Assembly (NCBI GenBank): GCA_025464695.1
Contig: JAODNQ010000152.1
Location: 4,386-68,385, forward strand
From: Frankiales bacterium
Lineage (GTDB): Bacteria > Actinomycetota > Actinomycetes > Mycobacteriales > SCTD01
DNA length: 64,000 nucleotides
Direction: 5' to 3'
In this document: positions 8,410 to 15,907 of the stretch, in pieces
How positions within the stretch are numbered: the first letter of the stretch is position 1
Layout of the letters: each line of letters begins with the position of its first letter
Position numbers and translations under genes: made by a program
The notes under the pieces: model-generated
What the model was told of the DNA's origin: nothing
Databases searched by the model: none
The model's input: only the letters and a program-made list of their open reading frames with translations

Positions 8410-8934
8410 CTACAGCTGCCAGTCGTCCAGCAGCCCGGCGTACGGGTCAGGTCCAGCAGCCTCGGGCCGCGGGGGCGCGGCCGGGCGGGGTCGGACGGGT
8501 CGCTCGTCCTGCTCCGAGAGCCAGGTGCGGTGACGGGGGACGTGGCCGTCGTCGACCACCGCCATCTCGGCCTCGCCGGTGGCGAGCAGCGCGCCGGTGG
8601 ACTCGAGCCGCATCTCGCCCAGCACGTGGAGGCGGCTGCCCTCGCGGCGGACGAGCCGACCCGCGACGACCACAGGCCGGTCCGCGGGGACGGGCAGCAG
8701 GTAGCGGACGGTCAGCACCGCTGTCACGGCAGTGAGCCCGAGCCCGCGCGGCAGGCGGCCGAGGACGTCGTCGAACACGGCGCTGGTCCAGCCGCCGTGG
8801 GCGATGTCGGGCCCGCCCGTGGCGTCCTGCGGGCAGACCGCCCGCGCGGTCACGGTCTCGCCCCCCAGCTCCCACCCCTCGACACCCAGCCGGCAGGTAC
8901 CGGCGGGACGGCAGCCGCCGCACAGGAGCGTCAC
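8410..8934 (-). CDS. PaaI-type hotdog-fold thioesterase
   Basis: 174 residues beginning VTLLCGGCRPAGTCRLG. The core has the hotdog signature DIAHGGWTSAVFDDVLG, with the HGG and the following Asp at the catalytic helix, then LTVRYLLPVPADRPVVVAG and a Glu-rich strand. This is the PaaI/4HBT group that hydrolyses acyl-CoA thioesters. The N-terminal C-GGC-x(5)-C cluster is common in actinobacterial members and may bind a metal. The C-terminal tail after about residue 145 is Pro/Arg-rich. It is coupled to the MDR gene by GTGA, so it probably releases a CoA intermediate of the same pathway. Confidence 0.78.
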   Translation of the reverse strand: MTLLCGGCRPAGTCRLGVEGWELGGETVTARAVCPQDATGGPDIAHGGWTSAVFDDVLGRLPRGLGLTAVTAVLTVRYLLPVPADRPVVVAGRLVRREGSRLHVLGEMRLESTGALLATGEAEMAVVDDGHVPRHRTWLSEQDERPVRPRPAAPPRPEAAGPDPYAGLLDDWQL

Positions 8935-9863
8935 GAGGCACCGGCGACGTCGAGGAAGACCTTGCCGTGCGGCCCGGCCACCTGGGCCGCCCACGCCTGC
9001 CCGCCCTGCTCGAGCGGGTACGTCACGCCCGGGACGTGCACGGTGCCGGAGCGGGACAGGTCGAGCAGCCGCAGCCACGCCTCCCGGCGCTCGTCGGGCG
9101 TCCGCTGGCCGGTGCCCTGGACGGTGTGGGTGCGGAACAGCAGGTCGCCGGCGGGCACGAGGGCGGTGGGGCCGGCCAGCGTCCCGACGGTGACGACGCG
9201 CGCGCCCGGCCGGGTCGCCCGCAGCGCCGCCGAGAACGGCTCCCCGTACACGCCGTCGAGCACGACGTCGAAACCGCCGCCCGACGCCTCGCGCAGGGCC
9301 TCGGTGTCGCCGTCGCCGCGCAGCACGACCCCGGCGTCCGCCGTGCCCTCCGCGACGAGGGCGTCCAGCGGTCCGCTGCGCCGGGCCGCCGCGACGACGC
9401 GCGCGGCCCCCGCGTGCCGGGCCAGCTGCAGGGCGATCCGGCCGAGGGCGCCGGTGCCGCCGAGCACGAGCACGTTCTCGCCGGGCTGCACCGCGGCGTG
9501 CTCCATCGGCAGCAGCGCCCCCGTGCCGGCGATGCCCAGCGTGATGGCGGTGCGGTCGTCCACGTCGTCGGGGACGTCCCAGACCTCCTCGGCGGGCACG
9601 AGGGTCTGCTCGGCGCACCCGCCGTGCGGCCGGACCGAGCGCTCTCCGAAGTACACCCGGCGACCGTCCTGCGTCCGGCCCACGCCCTCGGCGCGCACGA
9701 CGCACGGGAAGCCGATCGGCATGCGGTAGGCCCCGACGACGTCCCAGGCGCCGAGACCGGCGGTGGTCACGTCGATGAGCACGCAGCCGTCTGCCGGCTC
9801 CGGGGCGGCGGTGTCGCGCACGTGCGCGGCGCCGCCCTGCTCCTCCAGGACGAGAGCGCGCAC
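8931..9863 (-). CDS. zinc-free MDR / quinone-oxidoreductase-like dehydrogenase
   Basis: 310 residues of the medium-chain dehydrogenase/reductase superfamily. Features are the GroES-like N-terminal half, then NVLVLGGTGALGRIALQLAR as the Rossmann motif, ARVVAAARR, and GFDVVLDGVYG. The cysteine ligands of the structural zinc lobe are absent, which places it with quinone reductase/enoyl reductase-like members that use NADPH. It starts with GTG at 9863, only 1 base after the stop of the exported beta-propeller gene, and overlaps the thioesterase. A second, unrelated copy of the family is at 14909. Confidence 0.84.
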   Translation of the reverse strand: MRALVLEEQGGAAHVRDTAAPEPADGCVLIDVTTAGLGAWDVVGAYRMPIGFPCVVRAEGVGRTQDGRRVYFGERSVRPHGGCAEQTLVPAEEVWDVPDDVDDRTAITLGIAGTGALLPMEHAAVQPGENVLVLGGTGALGRIALQLARHAGAARVVAAARRSGPLDALVAEGTADAGVVLRGDGDTEALREASGGGFDVVLDGVYGEPFSAALRATRPGARVVTVGTLAGPTALVPAGDLLFRTHTVQGTGQRTPDERREAWLRLLDLSRSGTVHVPGVTYPLEQGGQAWAAQVAGPHGKVFLDVAGAS

Positions 9864-9864
9864 G

Positions 9865-11472
9865 TCAGGCGGTCGCGGTGCGACGGCGCACCACGAGGGC
9901 GAGGCCGGCGAGCAGGACGCCGAGGCCGAGCGGAAGGGCGGGGCCGGTGGCCGCGAGGGTCCCGGCCGCCGTGGCCGGGCGGGCAGGCGCGGGTGAGGTG
10001 CGAGGAGCCGTGGAGGGCGAGGCAGCAGGGGCCGCTGCCGGGGCGGCGGCGGGCCGGACCGGCGCTGCTGCTCCGCGGGCGGTCGGCCAGGCGGCGGCCG
10101 TGAGGCGCACGACCCGGAAGCCGCCGGTCCCGTCGGTGTACCAGACCTCGCGCCGTGCCGGGACGAAGGCGGGCGCGGACACCGAGGCGGCGGTGGTGGT
10201 CCCGGGCTGCGGCGGGCTCTCGTACGCCACCTCCTTCGGGTGCAGCGGGTCCCGGACGTCGAAGACGCGCATCCCAGACAGGATGAAGCTGCAGGCGACG
10301 ATGCCGGGGTCGGTGCGGGACGGTGCCGCGCAGTAGTGCGCCGCGTACCCGCCGAGCGTCGCGTCCGCGCCGGGGTCGTCCTGCTGCTCCGCGTTGTGGG
10401 TGCTGCGGTTCGCCTCGAGCCGGATGTCGGAGACCACCTTCGGCGCACCGGCGACGTCGAGGATGCGGACCGCGCCGGCGACCCGGCTGGTGAAGTCGGA
10501 GAACTCGTCGAACTCCAGCAGGTACGGGTGGCCGCCGACGGTCAGCGGGACGCTGTTCTGGGGGAAGCTCACGGTCGGCCAGGTGGTGGTGCTCAGCTCG
10601 GGCGCCTGCGGCACCGGCGCCCGGTCGCGGATCTGCCGGATGTCGAGCACGCGCAGCCCGGCGGGAGGCAGCAGGTCGCGCGGCGCGCCCCGCGGCGCGA
10701 GCACGCCCGGCGGGAACAGCGAGAGGTAGGCGCGGCTGCCGTCGTCGCTGACCGAGACCCCGTGCACGAACTGGGCCCCGACGTAGACCGGCTTCGGCGC
10801 CTTCGGGTCGTCCAGGTCGATCGCGACGAGGGTGCTGGTCAGCGCGGAGGTGGCGAAGAAGGTGCGGCCGTCGGGCGACATCCCGCCCTCGTGCCCCGCG
10901 ATGCCGGTCGGGGTGCTCGACAGCAGGACCGGGTGCCGGCAGTCCTTCTTCACGTCGTACACGTCGAAGATGCCCGGCGCCGTCGCGGCGGTGCCCATGA
11001 CGGCGACGAGCAGGCCGCGGCGCTGGTTGAGGTCGAGCGACTCGTGCGGGCTCAGCATGGCCGGGGTGGTCAGGCGGGCGGTCAGCCGCGGCCGGGTCGG
11101 CTGCGCCATGTCCAGCACCCGGACACCGGGCTGCGCGCTCGTGTAGGGCACGTCGAAGTAGGCGCACTCGTGGCCGGCCGCGTCGACGTAGCGCAGCGTC
11201 TTGAAGCCGCCTTCGCTGCCGTACCGGCCGATCGGCGTGGCGTTGCAGCGGTAGCCCTTGGCGGCCCGCCCGTCCTTGCGGTCGGCCGGCTCGACCCGGC
11301 CCTGCCGGCCGGTCTCGGGGAGCGAGCCGGCGGCGCAGACCGCGCGGGGCACGGCCGCCGGCTCGACGACGGCCGCGCTGCTGCCGGTCGCGAAGGGCAC
11401 GAGCGCGCCCGCGCCGCCGAGGAGGGCGACCGACAGGGCGACGCGTCGCAGGGTGCCAGGGGCAGACGTCAT
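9865..11472 (-). CDS. exported LVIVD-type beta-propeller protein with LAxTG sortase signal
   Basis: 535 residues. An N-terminal signal peptide (RRVALSVALLGGAGALVPFATG) is followed by propeller repeats such as GVRVLDMAQPTRPRLTARL and SGMRVFDVRDPLHPKEVAYE, typical of LVIVD repeats. Some segments read DGRTFFATSALTSTLVAIDL. A Pro/Ala-rich spacer leads to LAATGPALPLGLGVLLAGLA and a terminal RRR cluster. This is the LAxTG form recognised by class E sortases of actinomycetes, so the protein is probably fixed to peptidoglycan. I use the ATG at 11472; an ATG at 11535 would add 21 residues ahead of the signal peptide. Ligand or enzyme activity unknown. Confidence 0.8.
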   Translation of the reverse strand: MTSAPGTLRRVALSVALLGGAGALVPFATGSSAAVVEPAAVPRAVCAAGSLPETGRQGRVEPADRKDGRAAKGYRCNATPIGRYGSEGGFKTLRYVDAAGHECAYFDVPYTSAQPGVRVLDMAQPTRPRLTARLTTPAMLSPHESLDLNQRRGLLVAVMGTAATAPGIFDVYDVKKDCRHPVLLSSTPTGIAGHEGGMSPDGRTFFATSALTSTLVAIDLDDPKAPKPVYVGAQFVHGVSVSDDGSRAYLSLFPPGVLAPRGAPRDLLPPAGLRVLDIRQIRDRAPVPQAPELSTTTWPTVSFPQNSVPLTVGGHPYLLEFDEFSDFTSRVAGAVRILDVAGAPKVVSDIRLEANRSTHNAEQQDDPGADATLGGYAAHYCAAPSRTDPGIVACSFILSGMRVFDVRDPLHPKEVAYESPPQPGTTTAASVSAPAFVPARREVWYTDGTGGFRVVRLTAAAWPTARGAAAPVRPAAAPAAAPAASPSTAPRTSPAPARPATAAGTLAATGPALPLGLGVLLAGLALVVRRRTATA

Positions 11473-11544
11473 CGTCCCTCGGGGATCCGGAGCAGCGGTG
11501 TGGATGAGACAGAACCTGCCACAGGTGTCTTGCATCGTCCAGGT

Positions 11545-12699
11545 CTACCGGCGCGCCGGCCGGTCGACGACCTCCAGCACGAAGGAGATGCCCGGCATCC
11601 GCATGGGAGGCGTCGCCACCCTCCGGTAGGTCCGCGTGTCGAACACGTGGATCTCCCCCGGCGGGTCCAGGACAGGACGGTGCGTCCTGGACGGCACGCC
11701 CAGCGCTGCTCCCGGGGCGACGCCGAGGTAGCTGAACGCCAGCGCCGTCTGCTTGACCGGCGCGAACGGCTGCGGGCTCACGGCGACGTAGGCGCGGCCG
11801 TCCCGGCTGAAGTCGATGCCGCCCCCGTACGCCCCGAGCGGGATGCGCTTCACCACCCTGCTCGTGCGCGTGTCGACGACGCTGATCTGCCCGTCGTCCT
11901 GCCCGGGGACCCAGTACTGGCCGCCGTCCGGCGTGAGCTGCCCGACCCACCCGGCGCTGCCGACCGGGATGGTGCGCAGGACGCGCATGTGGGCGGGGTC
12001 GGAGACGTCGAGCACGTCGACGTCGTCCCCCTGCACGTACAGGGTCCGGTCGTCCCGCAGCATCATGAGCGTCGACCCGCCGGAGGGTGTCGTCACCCTG
12101 CCGAGCTCGGCCCCGGTGCTCGTCGACCAGGAGGTCAGCGTCGAGCTGTCGGCGCCGACCGGCTGCACGGAGAACAGCGTGCGCCCGTCCCGGGACACGA
12201 AGAAGTGGCCCAGCTGCGGGTACGTCTTCGTCACCTTGCCGCTGGCGATGTCGATCCGGTACACGTTCCCGAGCGGCAGGTCGTTCGCGTAGAAGGTGCC
12301 GTCGCCGCGCTGGATGTCGCTGCCGATGTCGCCGATGGTGCTGCCGATCGTGGTGACCCGACGGACGCTGAGGCTCGGCACGTCGACGGTCGTCACGTGC
12401 GGGCTGAAGCCGTCGACGACCATGACGGTGCGGCCGTCGCTGGTGGCGTGCGCGCAGCACGGGCCCTTCGCCTGGACCTCCAGCGTCTTCACCAGCCGGT
12501 TCGTGGTGAGGTCGAAGACGGACACCACGTTGGCGCTGAAGTCAGGGGCGAACAGCAGGGGGTGCGGGGCCGGCGCGGGGCGCGTCGGGGCGGCGAGGGC
12601 GGAGCCGCCCAGGGCGGCGGCCGCCACCAGAGCGGACAGGGCGACGCGTCGGGCAGTGCGGACGGCGGGCACGGGCATCTCCTCGAGAACGGTGTTCAC
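11545..12699 (-). CDS. exported YncE-like (YVTN) beta-propeller protein
   Basis: 384 residues with a signal peptide (ARRVALSALVAAAALGGSALA) and YVTN-family repeats such as VVSVFDLTTNRLVKTLEV and GQISVVDTRTSRVVKRIPLG. There is no wall anchor, so it should be secreted. The GTG at 12699 has GGAGGA about seven bases upstream; the ATG at 12678 has no spacing for a ribosome site. It lies between the TetR gene and the anchored LVIVD propeller and is likely cotranscribed with both. YncE-like proteins bind DNA in E. coli, but most actinobacterial ones have no known role. Confidence 0.8.
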   Translation of the reverse strand: MNTVLEEMPVPAVRTARRVALSALVAAAALGGSALAAPTRPAPAPHPLLFAPDFSANVVSVFDLTTNRLVKTLEVQAKGPCCAHATSDGRTVMVVDGFSPHVTTVDVPSLSVRRVTTIGSTIGDIGSDIQRGDGTFYANDLPLGNVYRIDIASGKVTKTYPQLGHFFVSRDGRTLFSVQPVGADSSTLTSWSTSTGAELGRVTTPSGGSTLMMLRDDRTLYVQGDDVDVLDVSDPAHMRVLRTIPVGSAGWVGQLTPDGGQYWVPGQDDGQISVVDTRTSRVVKRIPLGAYGGGIDFSRDGRAYVAVSPQPFAPVKQTALAFSYLGVAPGAALGVPSRTHRPVLDPPGEIHVFDTRTYRRVATPPMRMPGISFVLEVVDRPARR

Positions 12700-12736
12700 G
12701 CACCGTCCTCCTCGGCGCGCGTCACCGCAAGGGAGG

Positions 12737-13312
12737 TCAGGCGCGGACGGCGTTGGCGATGAGGTCCGCCGCGTGCCGCCAGCGGGCCTCGCCGAGGTCG
12801 CCCGTGCGCACCAGCACCGAGGCCACGCCGGACACCAGGACCCGGAGGTCGTCGGGGGTGACGTCCTGCCGCACCCGCCCCTCGTCCTTGCCCCGCTGCA
12901 GCAGCCGTCCCACGAGGCCGTCGAGCTCGTCGGCTCCTCCTCGCGCCGAGCCGGCCGCGGTACTCGCCAGGGCGTCGCCGAGCGCCCGGTCGGTCATCGC
13001 ATGACCGAGGGCGTCGGCGAGCAGGCCGGCCAGCCCGGCCCAGGCGTCGTCGCCCTCGAGCGCCGCGACCGCGCGGCCGCGGAGCCAGGCCAGCCGGTGC
13101 TCGGCCACCGCCGCCACGAGGTCGGCCTTGGTGGGGTAGCTGCGGTAGACCGTCGCCTTGCCGACGCCGGCGCGGGCGGCGATCTCCGGCACCGTGGCGG
13201 CCGCACCACGTTCCGCGAACACCTCGAGGGCGGCGCGCAGGACCTTGCCCGCGTTGCGCTCGGCGTCGCACCGCCGTGCCCGCCCCGGAGCGGGCGCGCC
13301 GGCCGTGCTCAT
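12737..13312 (-). CDS. TetR-family transcriptional regulator
   Basis: 191 residues. The N-terminal helix-turn-helix reads KVLRAALEVFAERGAAATVP, then EIAARAGVGKATVYRSYPTK at about residues 35-60, a textbook TetR domain. The C-terminal half has the VRQDVTPDDLRVLVSGVASV pattern typical of a TetR_C ligand pocket. The ATG overlaps the stop of the MFS transporter gene (ATGA), so regulator and transporter are made together, which is usual for a local repressor. Likely targets are the near-palindromes at 14818-14833 and 975-990. Ligand unknown. Confidence 0.88.
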   Translation of the reverse strand: MSTAGAPAPGRARRCDAERNAGKVLRAALEVFAERGAAATVPEIAARAGVGKATVYRSYPTKADLVAAVAEHRLAWLRGRAVAALEGDDAWAGLAGLLADALGHAMTDRALGDALASTAAGSARGGADELDGLVGRLLQRGKDEGRVRQDVTPDDLRVLVSGVASVLVRTGDLGEARWRHAADLIANAVRA

Positions 13313-14763
13313 CCCTGGACGGCGAGGGCCGGCTCGGCGAGCGGACCGGCGGAGCCGGCCTCGGCGAGGAGGTCGGGATGCGCGTGCGGCTCCCGCTTCG
13401 GCACGAGCAGCGCGGCGACCGCGGCGACCGCGGTGAGGGCCGCGCTGACGAGCATGGCGTGCGTGAAGCCGGCGTCGGTGGGCAGCCGCCCGCCCGCCGG
13501 GATGCTGGCCGACAGCACGCTGGCGGTGACCTGCGTGCCGACGGAGCTGCCCAGGGAGCGGACGAGGACGTTGACCCCGGTCGCCTGCCCCGTCTGCTCC
13601 CCGGGCACCGACTCGATGACCAGGTTGGGCATCGCGGCGAACGCGGTGCCGACACCCGTGAACAGCACCAGCCCCAGCCCGAGCACCTGGCCCTGGCTGC
13701 CGTGGAAGGCGGCGAGCAGGGTGAGCCCGACCGCCGCGACGCCGGCGCCCAGCGCCAGCGGCACCTTGGCGCCGAACCGCTGGGCGAGCAGTCCGGAGAG
13801 CGGCCCGGCCGCCAGCATCGCGAGGGACCCCGGTGCCATCAGCAGGCCCGCACGGGTGGCGTCCACCCCGAAGCCGTAGCCGGTTGACGTCGGCGCCTCG
13901 GCCAGGGCCGGGATGAGCAGGAACGCCCCGAACATGCCGAAGCCCACCAGCACCGTGGCGACGTTGATCATCAGCACGCGTGGCAGGACCAGGGTCGGCA
14001 CGTGGACGAGGGGCTCCGCCGTGCGCAGCTCGACGACCAGCCAGACGGCGAGCAGGACGGCGCCGAGCACGAGCGCGCCGACCGTCCGCGGGTCGCTCCA
14101 GCCCCAGACGCCTGCGCGGCTGACGCCGACGAGCGGGACCGACACCGCGACGGCCAGCAGGAGCACACCCGGCACGTCGAAGCGGCCCGGCGTGCGCTCC
14201 TGCGACTCCTCCAGGCACAGCCGGGCGGCGACCGCCGCGACGACGCCGAACGCGGCCGAGACCCAGAAGATGGAGCGGAACCCGCCGGAGTCCACCAGCA
14301 CGCCGCCCAGCGGGAGGCCGATGCCGGCACCGATGCCACCGATCGCGCTGAGCAGGCCGACGGCGCCCGCGACCTTCTCGCGCGGCAGCTCCTCGCGGGC
14401 GATCGCGAAGCAGAGCGGGAAGACGCCGCCGCCACCGCCGGACAGCGCCCGTCCGGCGACGACCACCCAGAGGTTGGTGCCCAGGGCCGAGACGACCGAC
14501 CCGACGACGAACAGCCCGAGCACCACGACGAGGGCGCGACGCTTGCCGAACATGTCGCCGAGGCGCCCCGCGACGGGGGTCGAGACGGCGGCGGCGATCA
14601 GGTAGGCGCTCAGCAGCCAGGCGACGTCGGTGGGGTGCGCGTGCAGGCTCGCCCCGATGTCGGACACGGCCGGCACCACGGCCGTCTGCCCGAGCGAGAA
14701 GGCGAGGGCGGCCACGGACAGCACCAGCAGGGTGCGGCCGGGACGGGGAGCGACGACGGGCAC
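13309..14763 (-). CDS. MFS transporter, DHA2 (14-TM drug:H+ antiporter) type
   Basis: 484 residues with about 14 hydrophobic segments. The loop 2-3 motif A is GRLGDMFGKRRAL, and the motif C region has GLPLGGVLVDSGGFRSIFWV. Length, the W..SAYLI signature (DVAWLLSAYLIAAAVSTPV) and the spacing of segments fit the EmrB/QacA DHA2 branch. It exports small lipophilic compounds in exchange for protons. The GTG at 14763 follows a GGAGG seven bases upstream. It forms an operon with the TetR gene and is divergent from the quinone oxidoreductase; it may relieve toxicity of a pathway substrate. Confidence 0.87.
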   Translation of the reverse strand: MPVVAPRPGRTLLVLSVAALAFSLGQTAVVPAVSDIGASLHAHPTDVAWLLSAYLIAAAVSTPVAGRLGDMFGKRRALVVVLGLFVVGSVVSALGTNLWVVVAGRALSGGGGGVFPLCFAIAREELPREKVAGAVGLLSAIGGIGAGIGLPLGGVLVDSGGFRSIFWVSAAFGVVAAVAARLCLEESQERTPGRFDVPGVLLLAVAVSVPLVGVSRAGVWGWSDPRTVGALVLGAVLLAVWLVVELRTAEPLVHVPTLVLPRVLMINVATVLVGFGMFGAFLLIPALAEAPTSTGYGFGVDATRAGLLMAPGSLAMLAAGPLSGLLAQRFGAKVPLALGAGVAAVGLTLLAAFHGSQGQVLGLGLVLFTGVGTAFAAMPNLVIESVPGEQTGQATGVNVLVRSLGSSVGTQVTASVLSASIPAGGRLPTDAGFTHAMLVSAALTAVAAVAALLVPKREPHAHPDLLAEAGSAGPLAEPALAVQG

Positions 14764-14782
14764 GCGGGCCTCCTGGAGCGGA

Positions 14783-14802
14783 TCCGGACTCGGGGGTCCG
14801 GA
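14783..14802. promoter_or_regulatory. inverted repeat in the MFS leader
   Basis: TCCGGAC and GTCCGGA form a perfect 7-bp inverted repeat around a 6-base spacer, 20 to 40 bases upstream of the MFS start. Its half-sites resemble the GGAC/GTCC arms of the operator-like site just beyond, so it could be a secondary regulator site or a leader hairpin. Confidence 0.3.
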
Positions 14803-14817
14803 ACGTAGCACCGAAGC

Positions 14818-14833
14818 GGACTGTACGGTCCGG
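14818..14833. promoter_or_regulatory. candidate TetR-type operator, copy B
   Basis: The sequence GGACTGTACGGTCCGG lies between the divergent MFS and quinone-oxidoreductase genes. Its first 14 bases are palindromic at 12 of 14 positions. It matches the site at 975-990 at 14 of 16 positions. Position in the autoregulatory region of a TetR operon supports an operator; binding has not been shown. Confidence 0.5.
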
Positions 14834-14908
14834 TTCGTGCGAGGGCGGAGGCCCTCCCCGGACCGAGAGCGAGCCCGCCCATGACCCCCTCCCCGCAGGA
14901 CCGCTGAC

Positions 14909-15901
14909 GTGCGCGCCGCCGTCGCTCGCACCCTCGGTCGCCCCGACGTCGTCCGCGTGGAGGAGGTGCCCGAGCCGCCGCTGGTGCCGGGGAGCGCACG
15001 CGTGGCGGTCGCGTCCGCGGCGGTCAACTTCCCCGACCTGCTCGTGCTCGCGGGGACCTACCAGGCGCCGGTCGCCCCGCCGTTCACGCCCGGCTGCGAG
15101 TTCGCGGGCAGGGTCCTGGAGGTGGCGGACGGCGTGACCTCCGTCGTCCCCGGTGACCTCGTTCTCGGCCTCGCGACGCACGGCGCCTTCGCCGAGCAGG
15201 TCGTCCTGGACGCCCGGCGGCTGACCCCTGTGCCGCCGGCCGCGGTCGACCTGGGGCTGGACGTGCTGGCCGCCTTCGGCGTCACCTACACGACGGCGTA
15301 CCACGCGCTGCGGACCTTCGCCGACGTGCAGCCGGGCGAGCACGTCGCGGTCCTCGGCGCCTCCGGCGGCGTGGGGCTGGCCGCCGTCGACGTCGCCCGG
15401 GCCCTGGGCGCCCGCCCGGTCGCGGTCGGGGGCGACCCGGGCAAGCTGCAGGCCTGCCGGGAACTGGGCGCCGTCGCGACGATCGACTACCTGCACGAGG
15501 ACCTGAAGCTGCGGCTGCGCGAGGTGTCGGGCGGCGGGGTCGACGTCGTCGTGGACCCCGTCGGCGGCCCCTTCGCCGAACAGGCCCTGCGGGCGGTGCG
15601 CTGGGGCGGGCGCTACGTGGTCGTGGGCTTCGCCTCGGGGACGATCCCGCGCATCCCCCTGAACCTCGTGCTGCTCAAGGGCGTGCACCTCACCGGCTTC
15701 GAGAACCGCACCATCCTCACCGACCTGCCCGACGTCGCGCCGGCGCACCGCGCCGAGGTCCTCGACCTGCTGCTCACCGGGCAGCTGCACCCGCACGTGG
15801 GCAGCACGCACCGCCTCGACGACGTCGTCGAGGCCCTGCGCGAGGTCGAGGAGCGGCGCGCCGTCGGCAAGGTGGTGGTGCGGGTCGCCGACGGCGTGTG
15901 A
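14909..15901 (+). CDS. NADPH:quinone oxidoreductase-like MDR protein
   Basis: 330 residues starting VRAAVARTLGRPDVVRVEEV. N-terminal MDR features are AAVNFPDLLVLAGTYQ and TPGCEFAGRVLEV; the Rossmann motif is AVLGASGGVGLAAVDVARAL, and GVDVVVDPVGG follows. No zinc-ligand cysteines are present. The GYVGFASGxIPxIPLNLxLLK form (GFASGTIPRIPLNLVLLKG) is typical of the NADPH:quinone oxidoreductase family 2 group. An 8-codon ORF (14881-14907) ends 1 base before the GTG start; I cannot tell whether it is translated. Position opposite the TetR/MFS operon makes it a likely TetR target. Confidence 0.86.
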   Translation: MRAAVARTLGRPDVVRVEEVPEPPLVPGSARVAVASAAVNFPDLLVLAGTYQAPVAPPFTPGCEFAGRVLEVADGVTSVVPGDLVLGLATHGAFAEQVVLDARRLTPVPPAAVDLGLDVLAAFGVTYTTAYHALRTFADVQPGEHVAVLGASGGVGLAAVDVARALGARPVAVGGDPGKLQACRELGAVATIDYLHEDLKLRLREVSGGGVDVVVDPVGGPFAEQALRAVRWGGRYVVVGFASGTIPRIPLNLVLLKGVHLTGFENRTILTDLPDVAPAHRAEVLDLLLTGQLHPHVGSTHRLDDVVEALREVEERRAVGKVVVRVADGV

Positions 15902-15907
15902 GCCCCG

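Noticed and set aside
14881..14907. 8-codon upstream ORF (MTPSPQDR) before the quinone oxidoreductase
   Set aside because: There is no clear ribosome site and ORFs of this size occur often by chance; it was only noted with the gene.
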